Source of the DNA: Candidatus Scalindua sp. SCAELEC01
Lineage (GTDB): Bacteria; Planctomycetota; Brocadiia; Brocadiales; Scalinduaceae
Length of the DNA: 64,000 nt
Direction of reading: 5' to 3'
NCBI GenBank assembly: GCA_004282745.1
Contig: SHMT01000006.1
Location: forward strand, 90,168-154,167
Shown: in pieces, positions 1-7,955 of the stretch
How the letters are laid out: every line of letters starts with the position of its first letter
Numbering within the stretch: position 1 is the stretch's first letter
Notes under the pieces: generated by a model
What the model saw: the letters and a program-made list of their open reading frames with translations, nothing else
The model's database searches: none
What the model was told of the DNA's origin: nothing
Translations under genes and position numbers: made by a program

Positions 1-245
1 TTGCGGCTGTAAGTTCGGACGTTGACATTTATGACGAGGAACAGACCATATGGGGCATTTTTACTCGATTTGATGCTGAACGTGATATTCTGTTCCAGGA
101 AGAGAAGCTTGTAGGAATAAGCCCCCGTTTTGGTGGTAAAATGGGTATTGATGCGACCTGGAAAAAAGGGTATCCGGCACCACTGGTAATGACAGATGAA
201 ATAATTAAGAGAGTAAATGAACGTTGGGATAGTTACTGGAAATAA
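1..245 (+). CDS. UbiD-family decarboxylase, C-terminal part (5' end outside window)
   Basis: The frame is open from the first base to TAA at 243-245 and gives about 80 residues. The C-terminal UbiD pattern is visible: [10 protein letters not shown], then a TRFDAERDI stretch, then [12 protein letters not shown] near the end. UbiD enzymes are prenylated-FMN (de)carboxylases acting on aromatic or unsaturated acids, for example in quinone synthesis. Substrate cannot be read from this fragment; a quinone role would fit the ubiE gene 41 kb away but is only a guess. The copper ATPase gene starts 13 bases after the stop, so the two may be cotranscribed. Confidence 0.85.
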   Translation, partial: AAVSSDVDIYDEEQTIWGIFTRFDAERDILFQEEKLVGISPRFGGKMGIDATWKKGYPAPLVMTDEIIKRVNERWDSYWK

Positions 246-258
246 ATTAGGAATTACC

Positions 259-2502
259 ATGGCACAGTATGAAAGGCTTACGATAGAAATCACAGGGATG
301 TCCTGTAACGCGTGTGCAAAGAGAATAGAAAAAACCGTTGGATCGATAAAGGGCAATAAAGAGGCAGTGGTAAACTTTGCGACAAGGAAGGCAGCGGTCA
401 CGACCAAATTGCCTGTTGAAGATATTTATCAAGCGATTGAGGGGTTAGGGTTTGGCGTAATCAGGAAAGGAGCCTCTGTCCCCTCAAGCGAGGAGATCGT
501 TGCCTCAGAATGGAAAAAGTTCCTGCTATCTGCCCTACTCAGTATCCCCGTCTTTACCATAAGTATGTTCATGATCCGTTTCCCCTATTCCGATATGATC
601 CAATTGTTATTAACAACAGCGGTTATTGTATGGCCGGGTATCAGTTTTTTTACAAAAGCGTGGAAGCAGATTCAAAATAGATCTCTGGGGATGGATGCCC
701 TGATCGCATTGGGGTCTGGTTCGTCATATACGTATAGTGTCATAACCCTATTAGTGGGAGGCAAGGATCTTTATTTTGAATCTGCTTCAATCATAATTAC
801 CTTGATTCTTCTGGGTAGATACTTTGAAGCGAAGGCCAGAGGTAAGGCCGGGGAAGCAATTAGAAAATTGCTGGATCTCCAGCCAAAGATGGCAAGAGTA
901 ATACGGGGAGGTGAAGAAAAGGAGGTTCTTGCTACCGAAGTAGAGGTTAAGGACACTTTAGTAATACGACCTGGAGAGAAGATACCCGTTGACGGCGTAA
1001 TCACAGAGGGGACAACCTCTGTAGATGAGTCAATGCTAACGGGGGAGAGTATGCCTGTCAAAAAGGGGAAAGGTGATAAAATTTGTGGGGGTACGATCAA
1101 TACCACTGGACTTATTTACCTGATTGCCGAAAACGTTGGAACAAAAATGGTATTGGCGCAGATAGCCAGGCTTGTTGAGGAGGCACAGGGCTCCAAGGCA
1201 CCGGTTCAGCGTTTAGCAGATAAAATTTCGGGGATATTTGTTCCCATAGTAATTGGTATTGCCACTTTCACATTGTGTCTCTGGATTCTGATGGGTTACT
1301 CCTTTGACAAGGCGCTTTTTTCTGCAATTTCGGTACTTGTCATTGCATGTCCCTGCGCATTAGGTCTTGCGACCCCCACCGCAGTTATGGTGGGAACAGG
1401 CAGAGCTGCAAGAGCAGGCATTCTCATAAAGGATGCATCCAGCTTGGAACTTGCCCATAAAATAGATACACTTATTTTGGATAAAACGGGAACTATCACT
1501 GAGGGGAGTCCTACCGTTATTGACCTTTTTCAAATCAATAAAGGGGGAACAGTACTTTCCGGTAGCGATATTGAGATCAACTCAGAAAAAGAGATCTTAC
1601 AAATAATGGGCAGTTGTGAAAGATACTCAGAGCATCCTATTGGGAAGGCAATAGCATCATACGCTGAACAATCAGGTATTCGTTTTTCCGAAGTAAAGGA
1701 GTTTTCAATTGAGGTAGGGATGGGTGTGCGTGCCATCTATGAAGGCTCTCACGTATTAATTGGTAGTGAAAGGTTTATGCACGAAAACGGTCTTGATATA
1801 GCCGAGGCCCGATCCGATAGTTTTACTGCGCGCACTCCTGCACACGAAGAGTGTGTGGATTTAAAAAAGAGGGCAGAGGAGATTGAACGCGAGGGTAATA
1901 CTGTTGTGTTCCTTGCAATTAATAACGAGGTAGTAGCTGTTTTAGGCATTGGGGACAAAATTAGGGAAACATCAAAGAGCGCTATCACTCAGATCAAAGA
2001 TATGGGTATCGAGCTTGTCATGCTTACGGGTGATAATGCCCTAAGCGCACATGCTGTTGGCAAAAAGGTGGGTATTTCAAGGGTAAGAGCAAACCTGAAA
2101 CCTGCAGATAAATCGGATGAGATAAAGAAGATTCAACAAAGCGGTAAGATTGTTGGGATGATTGGGGATGGGATTAATGACGCTCCGGCCCTTGCAACCG
2201 CTGATGTGAGCTTTGCCATAGGTACTGCTACAGAGATCGCAATGGAAACTGCCAACATTACCTTGGTGAAGGGGGATATTTCACGGTCATTTGATGCACT
2301 GAAACTGAGCAAACAGATAATGAAGACGATCAAACAGAATCTGTTTTGGGCCTTCGGATACAACGTGCTTGCAATACCGCTTGCAGCCAGCGGTTTCCTT
2401 AACCCCATGATTGCGGCTGGGGCCATGGCATTCAGCTCGGTATCAGTGGTTGCTAACTCCTTACGATTGAGGAGTTACAAATTGGGTAGTGAAATCAAAT
2501 GA
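259..2502 (+). CDS. copA: Copper-translocating P1B-type ATPase
   Basis: Predicted inner-membrane ATPase that exports Cu(I). One N-terminal heavy-metal-associated domain carries GMSCNAC (CxxC about residues 16-19). The membrane CPC motif is in [11 protein letters not shown] (about 364-366), the phosphorylation site is DKTGT (about 408), the TGES-type actuator motif is LTGESMP, and the hinge is [10 protein letters not shown] (about 635). Length, 747 residues, is normal for CopA with one HMA. I chose ATG 259 because AGGA lies 7 bases upstream and the protein then begins directly before the HMA domain; an in-frame ATG at 217 overlaps the ubiD gene. The c-type cytochrome lipoprotein follows after 56 bases. 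Copper export would fit an organism using copper or cytochrome respiration. Confidence 0.95.
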   Translation: MAQYERLTIEITGMSCNACAKRIEKTVGSIKGNKEAVVNFATRKAAVTTKLPVEDIYQAIEGLGFGVIRKGASVPSSEEIVASEWKKFLLSALLSIPVFTISMFMIRFPYSDMIQLLLTTAVIVWPGISFFTKAWKQIQNRSLGMDALIALGSGSSYTYSVITLLVGGKDLYFESASIIITLILLGRYFEAKARGKAGEAIRKLLDLQPKMARVIRGGEEKEVLATEVEVKDTLVIRPGEKIPVDGVITEGTTSVDESMLTGESMPVKKGKGDKICGGTINTTGLIYLIAENVGTKMVLAQIARLVEEAQGSKAPVQRLADKISGIFVPIVIGIATFTLCLWILMGYSFDKALFSAISVLVIACPCALGLATPTAVMVGTGRAARAGILIKDASSLELAHKIDTLILDKTGTITEGSPTVIDLFQINKGGTVLSGSDIEINSEKEILQIMGSCERYSEHPIGKAIASYAEQSGIRFSEVKEFSIEVGMGVRAIYEGSHVLIGSERFMHENGLDIAEARSDSFTARTPAHEECVDLKKRAEEIEREGNTVVFLAINNEVVAVLGIGDKIRETSKSAITQIKDMGIELVMLTGDNALSAHAVGKKVGISRVRANLKPADKSDEIKKIQQSGKIVGMIGDGINDAPALATADVSFAIGTATEIAMETANITLVKGDISRSFDALKLSKQIMKTIKQNLFWAFGYNVLAIPLAASGFLNPMIAAGAMAFSSVSVVANSLRLRSYKLGSEIK

Positions 2503-2558
2503 ATGAGTAAAAATGTAGAGATGGAATATTTTTCTAGGAATTTTTTAAAGGGAGAATA

Positions 2559-3014
2559 ATGAACTATCCATTGATAACGGTAATCACAATTTTGGGGGTT
2601 TCCCTATCCATTGCCTCCTGTAAAAAATCTGAGGAAGAAGATGGCGCGAGAGTTGAAAATATACAAACAGAGGTACCGGTAGAGTCTGATTTAGCCAAGG
2701 CGATGAAGGAATCCTCCAGGGTGATGAAGAGGTTGGAAAGGGCCGTGAAGCATAATGATTGGGTAGAAATAGAGATGTGGTCGCAAGAAATCAAAGAGGG
2801 TATTGGCGGGAAGTGTGTGGAACTTTATAAAGCTGAAAATAAGTGGTTTGCGAGTAAGTTTGTAATTTTACATGAAAAATTTGCCAGTGCCTTAGATACA
2901 TTAATTTTATGTAGCCAGGAGCAAAATAGCGCTCATTTGAATAGGGAATTTAATAGGCTAACGGAATCTTGCGATGAATGTCATGAAATATTTCATGAGG
3001 AGGATGAAGATTAA
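2559..3014 (+). CDS. Monoheme c-type cytochrome lipoprotein, cytochrome c'-like
   Basis: A 151-residue exported protein. It has a short hydrophobic signal and a lipobox ending in IASC (Cys about residue 21), so it should be lipid-anchored outside the inner membrane. A single heme c site, CDECH, lies near the C-terminus (about 139-143) behind a helical region. A C-terminal CxxCH after a helical bundle is typical of cytochromes c'. The tail is acidic (EEDED). GGGAG stands 5 bases before the ATG. It is next to copA, so a role in metal or NO/redox stress is possible but not shown. No other heme motif is present. Confidence 0.8.
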   Translation: MNYPLITVITILGVSLSIASCKKSEEEDGARVENIQTEVPVESDLAKAMKESSRVMKRLERAVKHNDWVEIEMWSQEIKEGIGGKCVELYKAENKWFASKFVILHEKFASALDTLILCSQEQNSAHLNREFNRLTESCDECHEIFHEEDED

Positions 3015-3226
3015 TTGGTACGCTACGGTCCAAGAAGCACCCTTCAGAGCAGCATTTTCAATTAAAAAACGAGCCCTCCCCACGGTTACACTGCCACATT
3101 TAGGAGTTTTATGCTTACGAGCTCTTATTCAGCTTGTAAGCACAAAACCGTATACAAAAAACAAATAAGCATTACGAAAGGTCAAACCCGTAACTTGTAC
3201 CTCTGAATAGTTAATGAAAAGGGACT

Positions 3227-3496
3227 TCAAAGCACCTCAACAACTTGACCACGTAGGAGCTGTAATGCCCTGATTTCCTGCTTTATCGATTCGATTGCCT
3301 CTCTTTGCTCTTTTTGAAGCCTTTTCTGTTCCTTAATCGCCCTCATAGCCGTTCTTTGCGTCTCTGCAACACTTATGGTCGTGTAGTAGTCTGCTACTGC
3401 GTGGGCAGGGACATCCTTAACCACATACTCATCGTAGTTATCAAATGCCGTTGAACCACAAAATAAGAATACGGTCGCTAAAATAAGCTTACTCAT
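3227..3496 (-). CDS. Small exported protein with coiled-coil C-terminus, unknown function
   Basis: An 89-residue protein beginning MSKLILATVFLFCGSTAF, a plausible signal peptide, followed by a Lys/Glu/Arg-rich helix (RTAMRAIKEQKRLQKEQ...) likely to form a coiled coil. I set the start at 3496 because a very strong Shine-Dalgarno (AGGAGGTG) lies just upstream; a longer frame from 3595 runs into a C-family repeat region and lacks this signal. No family recognised. It stands alone, with C-family element 3606-3720 upstream. Confidence 0.65.
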   Translation of the reverse strand: MSKLILATVFLFCGSTAFDNYDEYVVKDVPAHAVADYYTTISVAETQRTAMRAIKEQKRLQKEQREAIESIKQEIRALQLLRGQVVEVL

Positions 3497-3605
3497 ATCG
3501 CACCTCCTATTAGAAAAGAGAAAGATAATACCCAGTTGCTGATAAGTCAGGGTCCCGTCTAGCTCAAACGTACACTCTTTTAAAGACAATGTCAAATTAA
3601 AAATA

Positions 3606-3720
3606 TACTCATCTCATAATGATTTTCAGATAAAATCTGATATAAAATTGAGTGGGTAAAGTCCTCGGTGCCTTTTGTCCGAGGATAACGGCCTGCCTGA
3701 AAGATGGGTATACACGGTAA
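3606..3720. repeat. Family C short element, TA-flanked (copy C1)
   Basis: About 115 bp beginning TACTCATCTC and ending GATGGGTA, with TA directly on both sides (3604-3605 and 3721-3722). It contains the family-C core TTTTCAGATAAAATCTGA and a second hairpin around CCTCGG...CCGAGG. Related copies lie at 29709-29816, 30476-30595 and 60895-60996. No coding content. It sits 34 bases past the stop of the Cache-domain gene. Confidence 0.65.
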
Positions 3721-3754
3721 AAAAGTAGATATTTGTAGTGTGCTATTTGAGAGA

Positions 3755-4801
3755 TCATTCAGACTCGGCTTCTGACTCCTCTTCGCTTTCTTCATCAGCC
3801 TCCTCTTCCTCAGCACGCTTTTTCTCTCTCTTAAATACGATATAGAGATATGCAAAAGATATGAAACAAATGATGCATGCTATTATGGTAAGTTTGAGTT
3901 CAACGGAGTTGATGACGACGAACGCCTCTGCCTTATCTATCTCGACAATAAGTACCCAATTCATAAAATTAAGGTTTAAAGGCGTATACGCACTTAAAAC
4001 GGTTACCCCTCGATAATCTTTTATAATAGCGGTACCGACATACCCTTCAAATGCCTCTCTCGTAGCTATCGTGTCGACCTCTTTTTGCATCATGGTCGGT
4101 TTTACCGAAAATCTTGAATTTGACCTCATGAATCCATCATCTCCTACGAGATACGATTCTCCTGTTTTTCCCAAACCCGTTCTCTGTGTTAACATGGTAT
4201 CGAGATGAGAGAACGGGATCTCTATTATTAAGACACCCAATAACTCATTCGCATCAAAGACTGGTGCTGCAAAAAAGGAGGTAAATTCACTCACGGTGCC
4301 GTTCCATGTATAATCCTCAAAGTTTACCTCCATCAAACCGTGTTTAAAAACCTTGGCAATGTTATTATGCTTGTAAGCACCGGTCAGCAAATTACTCCCC
4401 GTAAACTCTTCCTTTATGACCGAAAACATCACCTCGCCTTCCTTGTCGACAAAAAAAATGTTTACATAGCCATAATCAAAGACATAGTACTCCATTAATG
4501 GCTGATACAGATCGATAATTGTGGAATATTGTGAACTTGAACTGCCGAAAGTATGCAAAGCGTTAGTTAAACGGGTAAATCCCTGAGCAATGACAGGGTT
4601 CCTCGAAAGGACATCAATATCACCGTACCTTTCGTTGAAATAGTTCCATATCTCGAGTTTTAGAATGTCCCGCACCGTAATAATATGGTTAAAATTTTTC
4701 ACCTTTAATTGATTTTTAAACGCATTGTAGCTTACAAAAGGGACGATCAATAAAAAGGTTAAAAGGGCGATTCCAAACACTATTGTTATCTTTTTTACCA
4801 T
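3755..4801 (-). CDS. Membrane protein with extracytoplasmic Cache-type sensor domain
   Basis: A 348-residue protein with an N-terminal membrane segment (about 5-27), a roughly 260-residue periplasmic region and a second membrane segment (about 300-320). Short blocks such as ETYLVGDDGFMRSNSRF-like (here GESYLVGDDGFMRS) and PLNLNFMNWVLIVEID match dCache ligand-binding domains of sensor kinases and chemoreceptors. There is no HAMP, kinase, GGDEF or methyl-accepting domain after the second helix; instead the protein ends in a strongly acidic Glu/Ser tail of about 20 residues. It may be a stand-alone sensor that signals through a partner. The sigma54 two-component operon is upstream on the same strand, about 250 bases away, but a link is not proven. 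Confidence 0.75.
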   Translation of the reverse strand: MVKKITIVFGIALLTFLLIVPFVSYNAFKNQLKVKNFNHIITVRDILKLEIWNYFNERYGDIDVLSRNPVIAQGFTRLTNALHTFGSSSSQYSTIIDLYQPLMEYYVFDYGYVNIFFVDKEGEVMFSVIKEEFTGSNLLTGAYKHNNIAKVFKHGLMEVNFEDYTWNGTVSEFTSFFAAPVFDANELLGVLIIEIPFSHLDTMLTQRTGLGKTGESYLVGDDGFMRSNSRFSVKPTMMQKEVDTIATREAFEGYVGTAIIKDYRGVTVLSAYTPLNLNFMNWVLIVEIDKAEAFVVINSVELKLTIIACIICFISFAYLYIVFKREKKRAEEEEADEESEEESEAESE

Positions 4802-5049
4802 AGGGATAATGTCCGTTTTTTAGATTAAAAATAGATGCAAGTAAGAACCTCTGGATCTGTGAGTGTGACTATTTATTCAGCCAAAACCGACCGGAACATA
4901 TCAAAATATGATGCAGCTATTTCCATAGTATCGTGCATGCTATATATTTTGTAATGGAATGTCAAGGCCTAGTTTCTCCTGAGTTTCCCGCGATGATACA
5001 TACTCAAAAATTCACTGTTAAAACTATTGGGATAAGAAGAATCGAAAAA

Positions 5050-5427
5050 TTACTTCTTTATCACAAAAAAAGTTAACGCCATCAGTTGGAATACTATGGC
5101 AAGGAGTAATGTTGAATGTAAATCTCCACGTCTGTTAATATAGGCAAATATTAATGACCCAAAAACAAAACACTGTGCGACTGCGGCAATAATATGTAAC
5201 CAAGAACCTGTTTCATAGGTCAGGACTCTTCTTATACTCTTTACTTCGTTAAGAATAGACTCATAGAAAAAACTCAGTTCGTCAAACCCTTTCTCTTTTT
5301 TTCTGCTGAGTTGAGATGTACATTCCTGGCAAATTAATTGACCGTAACGTTCCGTTGTTAGCCCCGATTCCAAGTCTGTTTGAGAGATACTTTTTTTACA
5401 TCTACCACACAGTCTAATTTCTGTCAC
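5050..5427 (-). CDS. Small zinc-ribbon membrane protein, unknown function
   Basis: A 125-residue protein with an N-terminal zinc-ribbon-like pair (CGRC near residue 7 and CQEC near 34) and two C-terminal hydrophobic helices (about 72-92 and 103-122). It starts at GTG 5427, with GGGAG 7 bases upstream, only 10 bases after the stop of the sigma54 regulator gene, so it is the third gene of that operon. It may be a membrane partner of the soluble kinase, but no function is known to me. Confidence 0.75.
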   Translation of the reverse strand: MTEIRLCGRCKKSISQTDLESGLTTERYGQLICQECTSQLSRKKEKGFDELSFFYESILNEVKSIRRVLTYETGSWLHIIAAVAQCFVFGSLIFAYINRRGDLHSTLLLAIVFQLMALTFFVIKK

Positions 5428-5437
5428 CTTTTCTCCC

Positions 5438-6796
5438 TCACTTTAAACCATATCTATCAAGTTTTCTATAAAGTGTTCGCTCTCCTATCCCAAGTATTTT
5501 TGCAGTCTCGCTTCTATTTCCACTTACATATGCCAATGTTTTTGTTATTAATTCCTTTTCCATTTCATCTAACGTTATCCCTACAGGAAAAACAGGACCC
5601 GGTAGCGCCGTTTTGTTACTTTTGTAAATATGCTCGGGGATATTGTTACTATCTAAGACACCGTCCATGGAAAAAATAATCATACTTTCGACGCAATTTT
5701 TCAGTTCTCTCACATTTCCCGGCCAACTATACTGGAATAAAATCTTTCTGGCCTCAGGAGTGATACCTTTAATTTTTTTCCCATGTTTGCTTGAAAATTC
5801 CTGGATAAAAGCATCAATCAATAAAAATATATCTTCCTGTCTCTCTCTTAAGGGGGGAAGTCTGAGGCAAACAACATTAAATCTAAAGTACAAATCCTCT
5901 CTAAATTTTTCCTCTTCCACCAACTTCCCGAGATCTTTATTTGTAGCGGCAAGGATTCTCACGTCAACCTTTATCGTTTCATTACTGCCGACACGCATAA
6001 TCCTTCCATCCTCAATGACTCTTAATAGCTTTACTTGAGTTGAGAGAGGCATATCGCCAACCTCATCAAGAAACAGGGTGCCATTATTTGCATATTCAAA
6101 TTTTCCCATCCTTTGGTTTAAGGCACCCGTAAAAGCACCTTTTTCATGTCCAAACAGTTCACTTTCCAGAAGCGTATCAGCAATTGCGGCGGAATTTAAG
6201 GCAACAAAGGGGTTATTCTTACGGGGGCCGGTGTAATGTATGGCCCTGGCGATAAGCTCTTTTCCCGTGCCGCTTTCACCCACAATCAATACCGTTGCAG
6301 TAGTTGAAGCGATCTGTTTCAGAATGTGAAATATCCTGTGCATTGGTTGACTGTTTCCTGTAATACCAGCAAATCCATACTTCTCTTCAAGCTGTTTATG
6401 CAGTTCTCTGTTTCGTCTCACAAGAGATTGTTTTTCAACTGCTTTATCTACTACTGTCCTTAGATGATCAATGTTGATGGGTTTTAAGAGATAGGTAACG
6501 GCCCCTTTTTGCATTGCAGTAACAGCATTTTCTATACTTCCATGACCCGTAATTAAGATAACTTCCGTTTCTGGTGAAATTTCTTTTGTCTCTTTTAAAA
6601 TTTCCATTCCATCTATATTGAGCATGATCAGATCGGTGATCACAATATCGATCTCACCATTTCTAATTATCTCAAGACCCTTTTTACCACTTGTAACGGT
6701 GGAACATTTGTATCCTATTTTACTCAGGCTTTCCGAGAGTGCATCTGCCTGGTTTTTTTCATCATCTATGATCAAAACATGTGCTTTTCGTATCAT
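5438..6796 (-). CDS. NtrC-family sigma54-dependent response regulator
   Basis: A 452-residue regulator in three parts. The receiver domain (about 1-120) has DD at 11-12, the phospho-acceptor Asp in VITDLIM (about 55) and Lys in LLKPI. The AAA+ domain (about 145-380) has Walker A GESGTGKE, the sigma54-contact loop GAFTGA and Walker B LFLDEVGDM. The C-terminal Fis-type helix-turn-helix has ETAKILGIGERTLYRKLDRY. It would activate sigma54 promoters when phosphorylated by the kinase encoded just upstream, whose stop overlaps its start by 4 bases (ATGA). Target genes are unknown; an autoregulated operon with the zinc-ribbon membrane protein is likely. Confidence 0.95.
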   Translation of the reverse strand: MIRKAHVLIIDDEKNQADALSESLSKIGYKCSTVTSGKKGLEIIRNGEIDIVITDLIMLNIDGMEILKETKEISPETEVILITGHGSIENAVTAMQKGAVTYLLKPINIDHLRTVVDKAVEKQSLVRRNRELHKQLEEKYGFAGITGNSQPMHRIFHILKQIASTTATVLIVGESGTGKELIARAIHYTGPRKNNPFVALNSAAIADTLLESELFGHEKGAFTGALNQRMGKFEYANNGTLFLDEVGDMPLSTQVKLLRVIEDGRIMRVGSNETIKVDVRILAATNKDLGKLVEEEKFREDLYFRFNVVCLRLPPLRERQEDIFLLIDAFIQEFSSKHGKKIKGITPEARKILFQYSWPGNVRELKNCVESMIIFSMDGVLDSNNIPEHIYKSNKTALPGPVFPVGITLDEMEKELITKTLAYVSGNRSETAKILGIGERTLYRKLDRYGLK

Positions 6797-7512
6797 GATT
6801 CTCTGCTTTTTGGTTCTAATTGAAATGGTATTTTGATTAAAAAGCTACTCCCTTTTCCTTCCTTGCTGTGCACGCTGATCGTTCCCTTATGCTCTTCAAC
6901 AATTCTTTTTACGGTAGGTAATCCAAGCCCAGTTCCCGTCTTTTTTGTCGAATAATAGACTTGATATATTTTATCAATTTTGTCTAAAGGGATTCCATAC
7001 CCGGTGTCCGTTATATCAATATAGATATTTTCTCCATTTTGAAAGGTCCTCACCATAAGTTCTCCGCCTTCTGACATGGCTTGTTGAGCATTAAGGATAA
7101 CATTTAAAAGTGCTTGTTTAATGACATTGGAATCTAGATTACATTTTGGGAGATTTGCATCAAAATTCTTAAGAATTCTAATGGAATGTTGGATTGCTTC
7201 GGGAGTAATAAAATCTAACACATTTTCGATGATTTCATTGATGTCACATTCCACGAAATTGAGCTCATGTTTCTTGGCAAACCGTAAAAAATCACTCAGT
7301 ATGTCTTGCAATCGAAACACCTCTTTTTGTAACAATTGGACCCTGTTAAGCATTTTTTTACCGGTTTTTGAAGAGTCTATGCGCAGATCTTCATTAAGCA
7401 ATTGCAGATTAACACTGATCGTATGCAGAGGATTTCGTATTTCGTGGACTAAGCCAGCAGCTAGTATGTTTAAATCTTCGGACTTGTCAGACTCCTCGTT
7501 GTTCTTTGTCAT
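6793..7512 (-). CDS. Soluble histidine kinase (NtrB-like, no sensor domain)
   Basis: A 239-residue kinase consisting almost only of the transmitter. HisKA has the phospho-accepting His in VHEIRNPLHTI (about residue 24), and the ATPase domain has the N box NVILNAQQAM, G1 DTGYGIP and G2 TGTGLGLPTV. No membrane segment and no PAS or GAF domain precede the HisKA, so the signal must come from another protein or a short N-terminal contact. It overlaps the sigma54 regulator gene by 4 bases and is surely its partner. The ATG at 7512 has only a weak ribosome site. Confidence 0.93.
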   Translation of the reverse strand: MTKNNEESDKSEDLNILAAGLVHEIRNPLHTISVNLQLLNEDLRIDSSKTGKKMLNRVQLLQKEVFRLQDILSDFLRFAKKHELNFVECDINEIIENVLDFITPEAIQHSIRILKNFDANLPKCNLDSNVIKQALLNVILNAQQAMSEGGELMVRTFQNGENIYIDITDTGYGIPLDKIDKIYQVYYSTKKTGTGLGLPTVKRIVEEHKGTISVHSKEGKGSSFLIKIPFQLEPKSRES

Positions 7513-7543
7513 TTCTGCCAGGTTTCGCCATAGTTATGTAAAC

Positions 7544-7593
7544 AAAAAATAAGCCAAGAAGTTTAAGTAGATATACTAAACTTTCCTGGCTTA
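7544..7593 (-). terminator. Rho-independent terminator of the cold-shock gene
   Basis: On the minus strand TAAGCCA...AAGTTTA pairs with TAAACTT...TGGCTTA, separated by a short loop, and the stem is followed by a run of six T. It lies 17 bases past the stop of the cold-shock gene and 32 bases before the start of the kinase gene. Confidence 0.85.
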
Positions 7594-7609
7594 ATGATAG
7601 TCACAAAAA

Positions 7610-7825
7610 TTATTCGCTACTTTCAGGTTTTATGACATTTTGTGCCTGCAATCCTTTTGCCCCTTCAACGATATCAAACTCAACCTCATCACCATCCTCT
7701 AGAACCTTAAACCCTTGACCTGAAATGTTTGAATAGTGAACAAACACATCGCTACCACCCTCTTGCTGAATAAACCCGAACCCTTTTTTTGCATCAAACC
7801 ACTTAACGGTACCTTTGTTAGACAT
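7610..7825 (-). CDS. Cold-shock domain protein
   Basis: A 71-residue single-CSD protein that binds single-stranded RNA/DNA and acts as an RNA chaperone. RNP1 appears as KGFGFIQ and RNP2 as DVFVHYS, preceded by [14 protein letters not shown] 7825 is chosen (GAGGAGA 5 bases upstream; the family starts just before KGTVKWF); a longer frame to 7849 would add residues not seen in the family. A terminator follows. The leader on its 5' side is about 130 bases long and holds an AGGAGGTGA followed by a four-codon frame (about 7882-7905), discussed as a finding. Confidence 0.95.
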   Translation of the reverse strand: MSNKGTVKWFDAKKGFGFIQQEGGSDVFVHYSNISGQGFKVLEDGDEVEFDIVEGAKGLQAQNVIKPESSE

Positions 7826-7955
7826 CTTCTCTCCTCGTAAAAAAAACATATTACAAATAAAAAATGTTACAAATTCGCGATTATTTTATGCCCATCTCAC
7901 CTCCTATAAAAACACGCAATAACTCGATACAGAAAAAAATAGTCTAGGTTCTTAA

